The translations under genes and the position numbers were made by a program. From assembly GCF_024129865.1 (NCBI RefSeq), contig NZ_JAMYFE010000038.1, positions 74,836 to 138,835 on the forward strand: a stretch of DNA of 64,000 bases. Reading direction: 5' to 3'. The stretch is from Stieleria tagensis (GTDB taxonomy: Bacteria; Planctomycetota; Planctomycetia; Pirellulales; Pirellulaceae). The notes beneath the pieces were generated by a model. That model made no database searches. It had not been told where the DNA came from and saw only the letters and a list, made by a program, of their open reading frames with translations. Of this stretch, positions 47,499-56,700 are shown piece by piece (position 1 is the first letter of the stretch; each line of letters starts with the position of its first letter).

Positions 47499-48331
47499 GC
47501 GAGCCGCGGTTTGCGTTTGGTGACAACTGGCGCTCCTTTCTGCAAACACTCGATGAAGATCGCATCGCCCAGGCCGACGCCTCATTGACGTCACTGCTGA
47601 AGTTGGACCGCGCTCTGGATCGGCCCCTGCGCGGCAAGACATTTTTGGATCTCGGCAGCGGCAGTGGCCTGTTTTCGCTGGCGGCCTATCGCTTGGGCGC
47701 CGACGTTTTGTCGATCGATTTTGACCCCGAATGCGTGGCTTGTACCGAAGTCCTGCGCGATCGCTATGGCGACGGCCAAAATCGTTGGCAGATCCGTCAC
47801 GGATCGGTGTTGGATTCGCAGTTGATGGAATCGTTGGGGCGGTTCGATGTCGTCTACAGTTGGGGCGTGTTGCATCACACCGGCGACATGCGGCGCGCGA
47901 TCGAACTGGCTGTCGATCGAGTCGATCAGCAGGGGGTGCTGGCGATCGCAATCTACAATGATCAGGGCGGTGGCAGTCGACGGTGGTTGACGATCAAACG
48001 GATCTACCATCGGTTACCCGGGCCGCTGCGCCCGGTTTGGGTCGTTGCGGTGGCGTCCTGGTATGAATTGAAATTTGCAGTGGCCCGACTGCTGCGAGGC
48101 AAGAACCCGTTGCCGTTTTCCGATTGGCGACAAAAGAAACGCGACCGTGGCATGTCGGCTTGGCACGACTGGGTCGACTGGATTGGTGGATTGCCGTTTG
48201 AAGTCGCCAAACCGGAAACCATCTTGGTGCCGTTGGCCGCGCAGGGACTGTCGCTGGTCAATCTGACGACCGTCGGCAACGGTTGGGGTTGCAACGAGTA
48301 TGTGCTGCGTCGATTGCCCGGTGGTGTTTGA
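47495..48331 (+). CDS. Class I SAM-dependent methyltransferase
   Basis: 278 residues. The SAM motif FLDLGSGSGLFSLAAYRLGA (about 49-68) is followed by DVLSIDFDPECVA, and a third motif FDVVYSWGVLHHTGDM contains the post-motif typical of UbiE/Coq5-like enzymes. The C-terminal region (about 165-278) has a hydrophobic helix WVVAVASWYELKFAVARLL and basic patches, and may bind membrane or a lipid-like substrate. ATGA overlap with ogt implies coupled translation, but no functional link is evident. Substrate unknown. Confidence 0.85.
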   Translation: MSEPRFAFGDNWRSFLQTLDEDRIAQADASLTSLLKLDRALDRPLRGKTFLDLGSGSGLFSLAAYRLGADVLSIDFDPECVACTEVLRDRYGDGQNRWQIRHGSVLDSQLMESLGRFDVVYSWGVLHHTGDMRRAIELAVDRVDQQGVLAIAIYNDQGGGSRRWLTIKRIYHRLPGPLRPVWVVAVASWYELKFAVARLLRGKNPLPFSDWRQKKRDRGMSAWHDWVDWIGGLPFEVAKPETILVPLAAQGLSLVNLTTVGNGWGCNEYVLRRLPGGV

Positions 48332-48508
48332 TGTGCTTGTGTGTCGAGAGGCGCCGTACCGCTACAAAGTAGATGGCATTGGGTGTGAGCCGCTGGAATA
48401 AAGGGGTTTTGTTCCTCGCCCGGAAGGGCGGCACACGGTCTCACGCAACGTTGCAGTCATTGTGTCGCCCGCTGGGCTTAAGAAAACGCTGGCTTCAAAC
48501 GTCTTCCA

Positions 48509-48967
48509 TCATGGCCTGTTGGTGCGGACTGCCGTTTCGAGTTCGGCGATGAAGCGTTCTCGCTGGATCGGCGACACCAGATAGAATCGCGAGGCGGTGC
48601 TGATTTTGACCCGTCGCAGCGACAGCGCCGGCCCGCTGATCCAGCTGCTGCTGGGTTCGATCGATTTGATCTGATTCAGCGGGACGCGTGTGAACAGGAT
48701 GCCGCAGCGAATCGTCAGGGAGTCCGGCAGGATTGTGTAGCGGCAGGGGACCGTGAACAATCCGGTGACGACCAATGTGCTGGCGCCGGCGAGCAGGCAG
48801 TACCAGGCGTCTTGCGGTCGGCCTTGTTGCAGTAGCACACCGGTCAGGACGGCACAGATCAGCGGACCAGCCATCAATAGCAACGCCACCCACCAATCGA
48901 CGGCGGAGGGATAAACGTGGACATTAGAATGGCGGATGGCTGCCGGTTGCAGGGCGTCGTCGCTCAT
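48509..48967 (-). CDS. Small membrane protein with bacterial PH domain
   Basis: 152 residues: two membrane helices (about 25-43 and 54-72) then a bacterial PH-like domain (about 76-145) with YTILPDSLTIRCGILFTRVP, NQIKSIEPSSSWISG and RVKISTASRFYLVSP. This arrangement matches the YdbT/bPH membrane-protein type. Role unknown. It begins inside the last codons of the upstream gene (ATGA overlap), so the two are one unit. Confidence 0.82.
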   Translation of the reverse strand: MSDDALQPAAIRHSNVHVYPSAVDWWVALLLMAGPLICAVLTGVLLQQGRPQDAWYCLLAGASTLVVTGLFTVPCRYTILPDSLTIRCGILFTRVPLNQIKSIEPSSSWISGPALSLRRVKISTASRFYLVSPIQRERFIAELETAVRTNRP

Positions 48968-49995
48968 GAGGTCGGTTTGTCTGGAATGTCTTGGTCGTCT
49001 AAATCACTAACCGCTTGACCGCTCATCGCCTCGACTTGTTCGTCTGCCTCGGCAGCGTTCATTTCTTCGACGGCTTCCGCCATCGCGGCGGCAAAGGCAA
49101 CGATCTCTTCACGCTGGTCTCGCGACACGCTGAGGTGCTGGAAAACGGGCGTCTCAATTTTCTTTATCTGACCGTCGTCCATCGTCAGTGTGATGCCGAT
49201 CGCCGACAGGTAGTCGCTTTCGTCGCAGGTAGGACAGTCTGCCAGACGCAATTCGACATAGGAAGCCTCGGAGTCCGCTGCGATCTGCAATTTTTTCAAG
49301 GCATCAAAATGGCCGTTGCGGATTTGTTGCCAGGCCGGATCGTTCACCGAGACCGGTAAAATGGCCAGTTCCTCGGTTTCGTCATTCCAGCGATGACAGG
49401 TTTCACAAAACGGACGGTTCCCGAAACTGCCCATTCCGGTGACCAACGCGGCACCAACAATCAGTCCCGCTTCGATCAACCAGACCAACACTGCGAACCA
49501 ACCCGACAGGGCACCCCCGTTGTTTCCGATCGCCCAAATGCCCTCGGTGAAAATCAACTTCATCCAGGCCATGATCACCAGTGGGTCAAACCCCAACAGC
49601 ATCGTCGATACAAATCCGTCACCCAACTGTCCGGGGCCGACGACCATCGCCGGGTGCACCGCCCAGGACGCATAGTAGGCGACTGCGGCGAATCCCAACG
49701 TCGTCAGCGCCACCATCACGCCGTTGCGATACTTCAGCCGGTAGCACAATTTGCCGGCGATGGCGCCCAACAACGCACCAAAGAAAAACGTGACGATGCC
49801 GCGAAGTTTGATGAACGGCAGGTAGACGACGGCGGCCGAGTACAGCGCGCCAAGCAACAGCCCCAATGGAATCAGCAGCAGAGCGGCAATCACGATGCTG
49901 GTCGGCGACACCCTGCCGCTGCGGCGGTACAGAGTCGGTGTGTTCAGTCGCTCGGGGCGTGCCTCAGCAGCAAACGTGTCGCTCATTTTCTTCAA
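48964..49995 (-). CDS. Multi-pass membrane protein with zinc-ribbon-like Cys pairs
   Basis: 343 residues. About five membrane helices occur between residues 32 and 190 (SIVIAALLLIPLGLLLG, IVTFFFGALLGAIAG, VMVALTTLGFAAVA and two more). Then a soluble part with FCETCHRW and DCPTCDES, two CxxC pairs that could bind one zinc, and an acidic C-terminus (about 300-343) rich in Glu/Asp. I do not know a named family. It is translationally coupled to the PH-domain protein, and the gene divergent from it is an ATPase. Confidence 0.75.
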   Translation of the reverse strand: MKKMSDTFAAEARPERLNTPTLYRRSGRVSPTSIVIAALLLIPLGLLLGALYSAAVVYLPFIKLRGIVTFFFGALLGAIAGKLCYRLKYRNGVMVALTTLGFAAVAYYASWAVHPAMVVGPGQLGDGFVSTMLLGFDPLVIMAWMKLIFTEGIWAIGNNGGALSGWFAVLVWLIEAGLIVGAALVTGMGSFGNRPFCETCHRWNDETEELAILPVSVNDPAWQQIRNGHFDALKKLQIAADSEASYVELRLADCPTCDESDYLSAIGITLTMDDGQIKKIETPVFQHLSVSRDQREEIVAFAAAMAEAVEEMNAAEADEQVEAMSGQAVSDLDDQDIPDKPTS

Positions 49996-50199
49996 TCACT
50001 CCGCAATGAATGGACGCTGTCATCGTCATCAAACAGACGCCATCGGAAAGAAACAGAATTGGCGCCCAGCTGCCGGTCGATCTCAGCCTGTCAGAGAAAG
50101 CAACCCGGCAATGACTATCTTAGCCGGTAACGATGCGTGTCGTTGTTCGACGGCAAGTCGATCTTGCGGACGGCCCCCCCGGCCGGGCATAGTAGCAAA

Positions 50200-50973
50200 A
50201 TGTCGATCCCAGCAAAAACATTTCCAACCAACCTGAACTGTCAATCAGCCAGACCACCGCTGCGCTGGCCCACTGCAAACCTGTTTCGAAATCCGTTCGG
50301 AGAATTGACGCGTGAGGAGCGAGCCGAAGTCGCCGTGGTTGATCTGGATCCACTGGTGGCTTGGCTGACGACCGCTGGCGAACGCAGTGCCACAGTTGAT
50401 GATGAACTCTGCGATTCGGACCGGATCGCGCAAGGCAATGAAGTGCCGCGCGAGCCCGTGTTTTGCCGCTTCCGGGCGTTTCAATTGATCGGTGATTGCG
50501 GCCGTGGCAAAACCACTCGCATGTTGGCGATCCACAGACGGTTTCCGAGATCCAGTTACGTTTATTTGCCGGAGGACGAACCGTGTCCAGCGATTCCCGA
50601 AGGCACGCCCTTGTTGATCGACGAAGCCCAGCGGTTGCCGTGGCGCGTGCGGCGAAAGGTTTTTGCCAGCGGTGCGACACTGATTCTGGCCACACACAAT
50701 GACCTGACCGGACCCTTGCGGCGGGCCGGATACCAAGTCACCACGCAGCGGATTGGGCTGACACTGACGGCCGATCGATTGGCCGAGATCCTGAACCGCC
50801 GCCTGCAAGCCTCGCGGCGCGATCCGCGTCAACCGATCCCCCAGATCTCGATACAGGTTGCCGAGCAACTGATCGCTCGGCATGGCACCGATATCCGTGC
50901 TATCGAAAGCTTTTTGTATGACATCGTGCAAGCTCAAGTGAATCAACATGGCGAAATGCGATTTATCGATTGA
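50200..50973 (+). CDS. Small P-loop (AAA-type) ATPase of unknown role
   Basis: 257 residues from the ATG at 50200. An earlier GTG at 50137 is possible. Walker A is GDCGRGKTTRM, Walker B PLLIDEAQRL and a sensor-like strand TLILATHNDLTG is present, with helical C-terminal part (about 185-257) containing RLAEILNRRLQASRRDP. This resembles the TniB/ORC-like AAA fold used in transposition and DNA-associated systems, but no such partners are here. Its last 26 bases overlap the gene of a membrane arrestin-like protein, so the two products probably act together. Confidence 0.8.
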   Translation: MSIPAKTFPTNLNCQSARPPLRWPTANLFRNPFGELTREERAEVAVVDLDPLVAWLTTAGERSATVDDELCDSDRIAQGNEVPREPVFCRFRAFQLIGDCGRGKTTRMLAIHRRFPRSSYVYLPEDEPCPAIPEGTPLLIDEAQRLPWRVRRKVFASGATLILATHNDLTGPLRRAGYQVTTQRIGLTLTADRLAEILNRRLQASRRDPRQPIPQISIQVAEQLIARHGTDIRAIESFLYDIVQAQVNQHGEMRFID

Positions 50974-52390
50974 ACTGGATGAACCCGATCGCGTCTATGT
51001 CGGCGGTGATGTGATCACCGGAACGCTACACGTGATGGCTGACTCGGATGTCAATTGCACGGGTTTAGAAATTCAGGCGAACTGGCGAACGCATGGACGT
51101 GGCAATGTCGCCCGAGGTAAATCGCCGTGGACGACGTTGTTCGTTGGACAATGGTTGTCCGGGCAACGCGAATCGTATCGCTTCGAATTGGAGGTCAGCG
51201 ATTGGCCGCCCAGTTATCACGGCAATTTTATCAACGTCGATCACTATGTCGATGCGCGGGCCAAGATCCCTTGGGCGTTTGATCCCAAGGCATCGCAGGA
51301 ATTTTTGATGCGGCCGATCAGCGGTCCGGATCCGGCAAAAACAAAGGCTCCCAGTGCGCTGGGTGGTTGCATCGGCTACGGCGTGTTCTTGGTTGTCATC
51401 AGTTTCTTTGTCGTAGGAATGGGCGGGATGGTGGTGGGATTGCTGACCAATCCCATCGTCGCACTGATCGTGGGGCTGGTCGTGTTCCCGATCATCGCAT
51501 TGATCGCCGCGCGGTCCCTGTTGCCAAAGTGGTTGCTGGGTGACGTACAAGTGGAATTGATCACTCCCCATGTTGCGCCGGGGCAGCGGGTCCGTGCAAC
51601 GTTTTCGTTTCAACCCAGACGCTCGTTTAAACTCAATGCGATCACCGCTGACCTCAAGGGCACTGAGGTTTGTGTCAGCGGCAGTGGCAGTAATCGCACG
51701 ACCCATCGCAACGTGTTTTTTGAGCAGCAACATGTGTTGCAAGAGGGCGCCCGCTTGGAAGCCGGACAGCGACAGGAGTTTGAGTTGGATTTCAAGCTGC
51801 CGGGCGATGTGCCCTATTCGTTTGATCTGAGTGATAACAATTTGAACTGGACGATCGGCTTGCGAGTCGACATCCCCCGCTGGCCGGATTGGACAAAAAC
51901 GTTGAAGCTGCATGTCTATCCGGATCGCGATGCGGTTCAACCCGCCGCCGCGATTGAGTCGGATAATGTCAGGGGCCATTCCGATGACCCGGCTGTGTCG
52001 GTCGGCGGGGGGGCGGATTCGCCATCGGCGAAGCACGATGAAATCACCTTTGCGGAAACCGCGACTCACCTGTGGCAGTTGCGTGGCGACGCCGAACAGA
52101 TTGACGTGTTGGTCGACGCGGTGACCGGCATGACGTTTGAAATCGACACCTATGTGGAGCGGCGATTGCTGTACAGCGGCGATGAAGACCCGCACCTGTA
52201 CAAGGGCGGCTACGCGGTTTGGGCGCGGCACAGCGATCCACCGCTGCCGCTGGTGTTGTACGTGCCACACGACTTGGGCGATGAATTCGAGCAGGCCGGC
52301 CGGGATTTATGGCACTGTCGAGGCACCATTGTGGGCTGGGATCACCAACACCGGCGGCTGCAGATCAAGGTCCTGGTGGGGGACGGCTAG
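50948..52390 (+). CDS. Membrane-anchored arrestin-like protein
   Basis: 480 residues. The N-terminal about 125 residues look like an arrestin-N/Spo0M beta-sandwich: DRVYVGGDVITGTLHV, ANWRTHGRGN and SDWPPSYHGNFINVD, PWAFDP. Two membrane helices follow (about 138-165 and 170-190). A second beta-sandwich half follows (about 197-325) with ELITPHVAPGQRVRATFSF and EFELDFKLPGDVPYSFDLSD, as arrestin-C, then a C-terminal domain (about 365-480) with LWQLRGDAEQIDVLVDAVTG. Arrestin folds are adaptors for membrane-protein turnover in eukaryotes, but bacterial members are mostly uncharacterised. The gene starts inside the upstream ATPase gene. Confidence 0.75.
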   Translation: MAKCDLSIELDEPDRVYVGGDVITGTLHVMADSDVNCTGLEIQANWRTHGRGNVARGKSPWTTLFVGQWLSGQRESYRFELEVSDWPPSYHGNFINVDHYVDARAKIPWAFDPKASQEFLMRPISGPDPAKTKAPSALGGCIGYGVFLVVISFFVVGMGGMVVGLLTNPIVALIVGLVVFPIIALIAARSLLPKWLLGDVQVELITPHVAPGQRVRATFSFQPRRSFKLNAITADLKGTEVCVSGSGSNRTTHRNVFFEQQHVLQEGARLEAGQRQEFELDFKLPGDVPYSFDLSDNNLNWTIGLRVDIPRWPDWTKTLKLHVYPDRDAVQPAAAIESDNVRGHSDDPAVSVGGGADSPSAKHDEITFAETATHLWQLRGDAEQIDVLVDAVTGMTFEIDTYVERRLLYSGDEDPHLYKGGYAVWARHSDPPLPLVLYVPHDLGDEFEQAGRDLWHCRGTIVGWDHQHRRLQIKVLVGDG

Positions 52391-52461
52391 GAAATCGAAC
52401 CGGCAGGGCATAAACTTTTCGCCTCCGCAACTATGTCCGCCCTAGAGCAAGTTTTTCCGTT

Positions 52462-53280
52462 ATGCCGTCACCTCGAGTCTTGGTTTTGCGTGCACCTGGC
52501 ACCAATTGCGACGAAGAAACCGCGTATGCATTCGAGCGTGCCGGAGCGACGACCGAGCGTGTGCACGTGAATCGGTTGATCGAAAACGCAGCGCTCAAGG
52601 ATCGCTACCAGATTCTGTGCGTGCCGGGTGGATTCAGCTATGGCGACGACATCGCCGCCGGACGAATTCTGGCCACCCGGATGCGAAAACACTTGGCCGA
52701 TTTGGTCGACACGTTTGTCCACGGCGGCGGCGATCGCTTGGTGCTGGGGATTTGCAACGGCATGCAGGTGCTGATGCGGTTGGGCGTACTGACCGAGCAG
52801 GTTGCCGCTGCGGGGGATGACACGGCGGGGGACCAAGATTCCGCCACCCTGGCCTGGAACAATCACGGCCGGTTCGAAGACCGCTGGGTGCATCTGGCGA
52901 CCGATCAAACGAACTGTGTCTTTCTGCGAGACATCGACCACATGTACCTGCCGATGGCACACGCCCAAGGCAAGTTTGTCGCACGCGATGCCGCGGTGCT
53001 CAGCGAATTGCGTGCGGCCGGACGGCTGTGTTTGCGTTACACCCGCGATGAATCCAGCGGCGTGGATGACGCTCCTTTGCCGTTTCCGGCCAACCCCAAC
53101 GGAGCCGACGCGAACGTGGCCGGCGTTTGTGACGCGACCGGGCGGGTGTTCGGATTGATGCCGCACCCGGAACGACACATTGATGCCACACAGCATCCCT
53201 GTTGGACCCGCCGCAAACAGCAGCCCGATGCAGGCGACGGGTTGGCGATGTTCCAAAACGCCGTGAACTGGTTCGCGTGA
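52462..53280 (+). CDS. purQ: Phosphoribosylformylglycinamidine synthase glutaminase subunit PurQ
   Basis: Supplies ammonia from glutamine to PurL in the fourth step of purine synthesis. 272 residues: VLVLRAPGTNCDEET at the start, GGFSYGDDIAAGRI, the nucleophile Cys in LGICNGMQVLMRLG and the His/Glu pair in LMPHPERHIDATQHP. It is longer than the roughly 225-residue small PurQ because of insertions between residues about 115-125 and near 215, as in several planctomycetes. Its stop faces that of the DCC-family gene with one base between. Confidence 0.93.
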   Translation: MPSPRVLVLRAPGTNCDEETAYAFERAGATTERVHVNRLIENAALKDRYQILCVPGGFSYGDDIAAGRILATRMRKHLADLVDTFVHGGGDRLVLGICNGMQVLMRLGVLTEQVAAAGDDTAGDQDSATLAWNNHGRFEDRWVHLATDQTNCVFLRDIDHMYLPMAHAQGKFVARDAAVLSELRAAGRLCLRYTRDESSGVDDAPLPFPANPNGADANVAGVCDATGRVFGLMPHPERHIDATQHPCWTRRKQQPDAGDGLAMFQNAVNWFA

Positions 53281-53281
53281 T

Positions 53282-53758
53282 TCAGTCGCCGAAGTGGACG
53301 GCGCAGGAATCGTTCTTGCAAACCGTCGTGTCGCTTTTTTTACCGGCCAGCCGATAACGGCGCTTGGCGATTTGGTTGTATCCCCAGCGCCACAGCCTGG
53401 CGGTACCCGGCACATGCAAAATCGGGGCGACCGGCCATAGCAGTGGCAGTCGACGGCTGAGATAGCGGACCGCATCACCCCCGCCGTGTCGTCGTCCCTG
53501 GCGGTCGACGACGTACATTTGGGCCATCATTTGCTGCTTTGTCAGGTCGGGATAACGCTCGCCGACGCGGGGGTCGTGCAGTGACAAAAACGACAATCGC
53601 CCGCCACAACAATCCAGTCGGTGCAAGTTTTTGACCTGTCCGATGCAGAAATTACAGTCGCCGTCGTAGATCACGACATCCGCCTGCGGCAGCTCGGCAG
53701 GATCCGGCAAACCGTCGTTATCGTGCTGTGGAAGCGGCTGAGTGGCGGTTTTGGCCAT
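53282..53758 (-). CDS. DCC-family (DUF393) thiol oxidoreductase-like protein
   Basis: 158 residues from the ATG at 53758 (MAKTATQP). The signature is VVIYDGDCNFCIGQVKNLHR with D and CxxC-type cysteines at about 37, typical of the DCC family. It continues with LSFLSLHDPRVGERYP and GGGDAVRYLSRRLPLLWP. The protein is probably a small thioredoxin-like redox protein. The long minus frame beyond 53758 runs antisense to the next gene and is a shadow. Its start lies close to the divergent start at 53865. Confidence 0.87.
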   Translation of the reverse strand: MAKTATQPLPQHDNDGLPDPAELPQADVVIYDGDCNFCIGQVKNLHRLDCCGGRLSFLSLHDPRVGERYPDLTKQQMMAQMYVVDRQGRRHGGGDAVRYLSRRLPLLWPVAPILHVPGTARLWRWGYNQIAKRRYRLAGKKSDTTVCKNDSCAVHFGD

Positions 53759-53864
53759 CAAATTGCGTAAAAAGAGGTCGATTGGTAGGAATTCGCGCTG
53801 CCAACACGCTGCCCGCGGTCCGTATACTTCAATGATAGGCCGCACCGCTCCAAAGGCTACCACA

Positions 53865-55517
53865 ATGAACCGAATTGAATCGCAAGTTCGCAATGCTCGT
53901 CGCCGTCTGATCCTAGGCAAATTCGGACGTGGTTTCTGTATCGCGCTGTTTGCCGCCCTGATCGTGTCCACGGTCGCCTGTGCGATCCCGGGCATCCGCA
54001 CCATGCAGATCGATCCCGAGCGTTGGAATTTGGCATGGATTGTCGGCACCACGGTGGTCGCGCTGCTGGGTTCGATCGTGTACGCATTTGCCACCGCACC
54101 GTCCAACGAGCGTGTGGCGTTGGAGGTCGACAAGCGGTTCGGGCTCAACGAACGGCTTAGCAGTTCGCTGTCGATGACCCCCCGAGATCGCGAAACGGAT
54201 TTCGGATTGGCCGTGGTCGAAGACGCCGATCGTCGCGCCGACAAACTGAAGATTGCGGAGAAATTCCAGTTTCAACCCAGCCGATTGGGCTGGTTGCCGC
54301 TGTCGATCGTGCCCGTGTTGGTGATCGTCCTGTTATTGGTCGATCCCACCGCAAACATCGACGCCAACAACAATTCCGAAGTCGATCCGGCGGTCGCCGC
54401 CCAAGTCAAACGGGCTTCGCTGCAATTGAAAAAACGAATCGAACAACAGAAACGCAACGCCGATGCCAAAGGGCTAAAGGAAGCCAAAGAACTGTTCGAA
54501 AAAATGGAACAGGATCTGAACAAGATCACCGAGAAAAAGAACATCGACCGCAAAGAGGCGATGATCGCACTGAACGATTTGAAAAAGGTGCTGCAGGAAC
54601 GACGCGAGCAAATCGGGTCCTCCGATCAAATGCGCAAAGCCATGTCGCAAATGAAGTCGCTGCAAGCCGGCCCGGCTGACGAAGTCGCCAAGTCGATCGC
54701 CAAAGGTGACTTCGGCAAGGCCGAACAGATGGTCAAGAAACTGGCCGAGAAACTAAAAGACGGCAAGCTGACTGACAAAGAAAAAGAACAACTGAAAAAA
54801 CAGGTCGAACAGCTAAAGGATCAACTGCAAAAATCGGTCGATGCTCAAAAGCAAAAACAGGATCAACTGAAAGCAAAAATCGAACAAGCCAAACGTGAAG
54901 GCCGCTCGCAAGACGCCGCCAAGATGCAACAGCAACTCAACCAAATGCAGCAACAGTCGCAACAGCAGATGCAACAAATGCAGCAGATGGCTGACCAATT
55001 GGGGCAAGCCGCCCAAGCCATGCAAAGCGGCGATTCACAACAGGCCGCCAATGCGCTGCAGTCGATGGCGGACCAGTTGGGTGACATGCAACAGGAGATG
55101 AGCGAGCTGAAGGATTTGGAATCGGCGATGAATGATTTGTCGCAGTCCAAAGAACAGATGCGCTGCCAGTCTTGTGGCGGAAACGGTTGCCAACAATGCC
55201 AAGGCATGGGGCAAGGTATGGGCGACAAACCCGGCGATGGCATGGGCGAAGGCCAGGGGCAGGGCGATCGTCCCGAAGAAGAAGGGGACACCAACACCTA
55301 CGAGACTCAGGTGCGTGGCAAAGTCCGCCAAGGCAAAGCGGTGATTTCTGGGTTCGCCGATGGACCGAACCGCAAAGGCATCAGCCGAGAAGACGTCAAA
55401 CGCGCGATCGAGAGTTCGTTCTCCGAAGAGTCGGATCCGTTGGAAAACCAACAACTGCCACGGACCGAACGCGAACACGCGATGGATTACTTCAACAAAC
55501 TGCGTGCCGGACAATAG
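53865..55517 (+). CDS. Membrane protein with long coiled coil
   Basis: 550 residues from the ATG at 53865. Two membrane helices flank a short loop (about 22-42 and 55-78), a third lies at about 142-160. The remainder is periplasmic or cytoplasmic coiled coil (about 180-440), extremely rich in Lys, Gln and Met, with MQQQLNQMQQQSQQQMQQM. A CQSCGGNGCQQCQGMGQG segment (about 435) with CxxC pairs resembles a DnaJ-type zinc motif, then Gly/acidic low complexity and a C-terminal RAIESSFSEESDP helix. No family certain; some resemblance to DUF4175-like envelope proteins. hemW follows after 2 bases. Confidence 0.78.
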   Translation: MNRIESQVRNARRRLILGKFGRGFCIALFAALIVSTVACAIPGIRTMQIDPERWNLAWIVGTTVVALLGSIVYAFATAPSNERVALEVDKRFGLNERLSSSLSMTPRDRETDFGLAVVEDADRRADKLKIAEKFQFQPSRLGWLPLSIVPVLVIVLLLVDPTANIDANNNSEVDPAVAAQVKRASLQLKKRIEQQKRNADAKGLKEAKELFEKMEQDLNKITEKKNIDRKEAMIALNDLKKVLQERREQIGSSDQMRKAMSQMKSLQAGPADEVAKSIAKGDFGKAEQMVKKLAEKLKDGKLTDKEKEQLKKQVEQLKDQLQKSVDAQKQKQDQLKAKIEQAKREGRSQDAAKMQQQLNQMQQQSQQQMQQMQQMADQLGQAAQAMQSGDSQQAANALQSMADQLGDMQQEMSELKDLESAMNDLSQSKEQMRCQSCGGNGCQQCQGMGQGMGDKPGDGMGEGQGQGDRPEEEGDTNTYETQVRGKVRQGKAVISGFADGPNRKGISREDVKRAIESSFSEESDPLENQQLPRTEREHAMDYFNKLRAGQ

Positions 55518-55519
55518 CA

Positions 55520-56683
55520 TTGCCCAACGATGCGACGTCGCCGGATTGGCCAGAACCTCGTTCGGCGTATCTGCATGTTCCATTTTGCCGACATCGCTGT
55601 GGTTACTGTAACTTCAGTGTGATCGCGGATCGTGACGATTTGGTCGCTCGCTTTCTATCGGCGATCGATCGTGAGCTGGCTCTGTTGGCAACCGATCACG
55701 GGCCGCCGCGAATTGAAACCTTGTTTGTCGGTGGTGGAACGCCGACGCATCTGACGATCGATCAGCTGCACCAGTTCATGCGGATCATCGGTCGCCGATT
55801 CGATATCGGCGGTTTGGTCGAATGGAGCATGGAAGCCAATCCGGAAGACATCAGCGACGACAAACTGGCGTTGTTGGCCGGCTATGGTGTCAACCGCATC
55901 AGCCTGGGGGTCCAGTCGTTTAACGATCGCAAGTTGGCGATTCTCGAACGCAGCCATCGAGGTGACGCGACCGCCGAATTGATTCACCGCGTGGCGGATG
56001 TGATTGCTAATGTATCGATCGACCTGATCTTTGCTGCGCCCGGTGAAAGTTTGGCGGACTGGCAGCGGGATCTACAGATTGCAAGCTCATTGCCGATCAC
56101 CCATGTCTCGACTTATGCGCTGACGTTTGAAAAAGGCACCACGTTTTGGACGCGGCGCAATCGCGGCGATTTGTTGACGGTCGATGAGTCCGACGAGATT
56201 GCGATGTACGATCTTGGCCGCCAACAATTCGCCGATGCCGGGCTGCAGCACTACGAGATCTCCAGTTTTGCCAAACCCGGGTTTCGCTGTCGCCACAATC
56301 TGGCGTACTGGCGGGGCGACGGTTGGTACGCGGCCGGGCCTGGTGCGGCGGCGTTCCTCGGTGGAAAGCGAACCATGAACCATCGCAGCACCACGACCTA
56401 TTTGAAACGAATCGAACAGGGAGATTCCGCGATCGCCGAAACCGAAACGCTGGATTGGGAGCAAGCCGCACGCGAACAGGCTGGATTCGGCGTTCGCATG
56501 ATCGACGGCGTGGATTTGGATCAGGTCCGCCAAGCCACTGCGGTCGACATCGTCGCGCTCTGCGGGCGAGAACTGGATCAACTCGAAGCCGGCGGATTGA
56601 TTCACCGCAGGGCGAGTCACATCCAATTGACAGCGCGCGGCGTGCATTTTGCTGACACCGTCGCGGCCGAATTCTTCGGTTGA
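55520..56683 (+). CDS. hemW: HemW heme chaperone-like radical SAM protein
   Basis: 387 residues if translation begins at the TTG at 55520, 2 bases after the upstream stop. There is no ATG or GTG in frame before the first motif. The radical SAM cluster is at C23, C27 and C30 (HVPFCRHRCGYCNF), followed by TLFVGGGTPTHL, SMEANPEDI, NRISLGVQSFND and RHNLAYWRGDGWYAAGPGA. HemW binds heme and inserts it into respiratory proteins rather than oxidising coproporphyrinogen, although old annotations call it HemN-like. The long open frame upstream, in the previous gene, is not part of it. Confidence 0.9.
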   Translation: MPNDATSPDWPEPRSAYLHVPFCRHRCGYCNFSVIADRDDLVARFLSAIDRELALLATDHGPPRIETLFVGGGTPTHLTIDQLHQFMRIIGRRFDIGGLVEWSMEANPEDISDDKLALLAGYGVNRISLGVQSFNDRKLAILERSHRGDATAELIHRVADVIANVSIDLIFAAPGESLADWQRDLQIASSLPITHVSTYALTFEKGTTFWTRRNRGDLLTVDESDEIAMYDLGRQQFADAGLQHYEISSFAKPGFRCRHNLAYWRGDGWYAAGPGAAAFLGGKRTMNHRSTTTYLKRIEQGDSAIAETETLDWEQAAREQAGFGVRMIDGVDLDQVRQATAVDIVALCGRELDQLEAGGLIHRRASHIQLTARGVHFADTVAAEFFG

Positions 56684-56700
56684 GACGATCCCCATGCATG

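Noticed and set aside
48332-48508. Possible tRNA or small RNA after the methyltransferase gene
   Set aside because: A short hairpin (CGCCCGGAAGGGCG) is seen near 48418-48431, but no cloverleaf or anticodon arm can be made.
50137-50199. Longer version of the ATPase gene starting at GTG 50137
   Set aside because: The added residues are not like the family and a proper ATG is found at 50200; kept only as an alternative.
53759-54244. Extension of the DCC-family gene upstream of 53758
   Set aside because: The added residues are Ser/Arg-rich, without similarity, and lie antisense to the coiled-coil gene.
55172-55519. Open frame upstream of hemW
   Set aside because: It lies inside the preceding gene in a different frame and has Arg/Gly-rich noise; the hemW similarity begins only after 55520.
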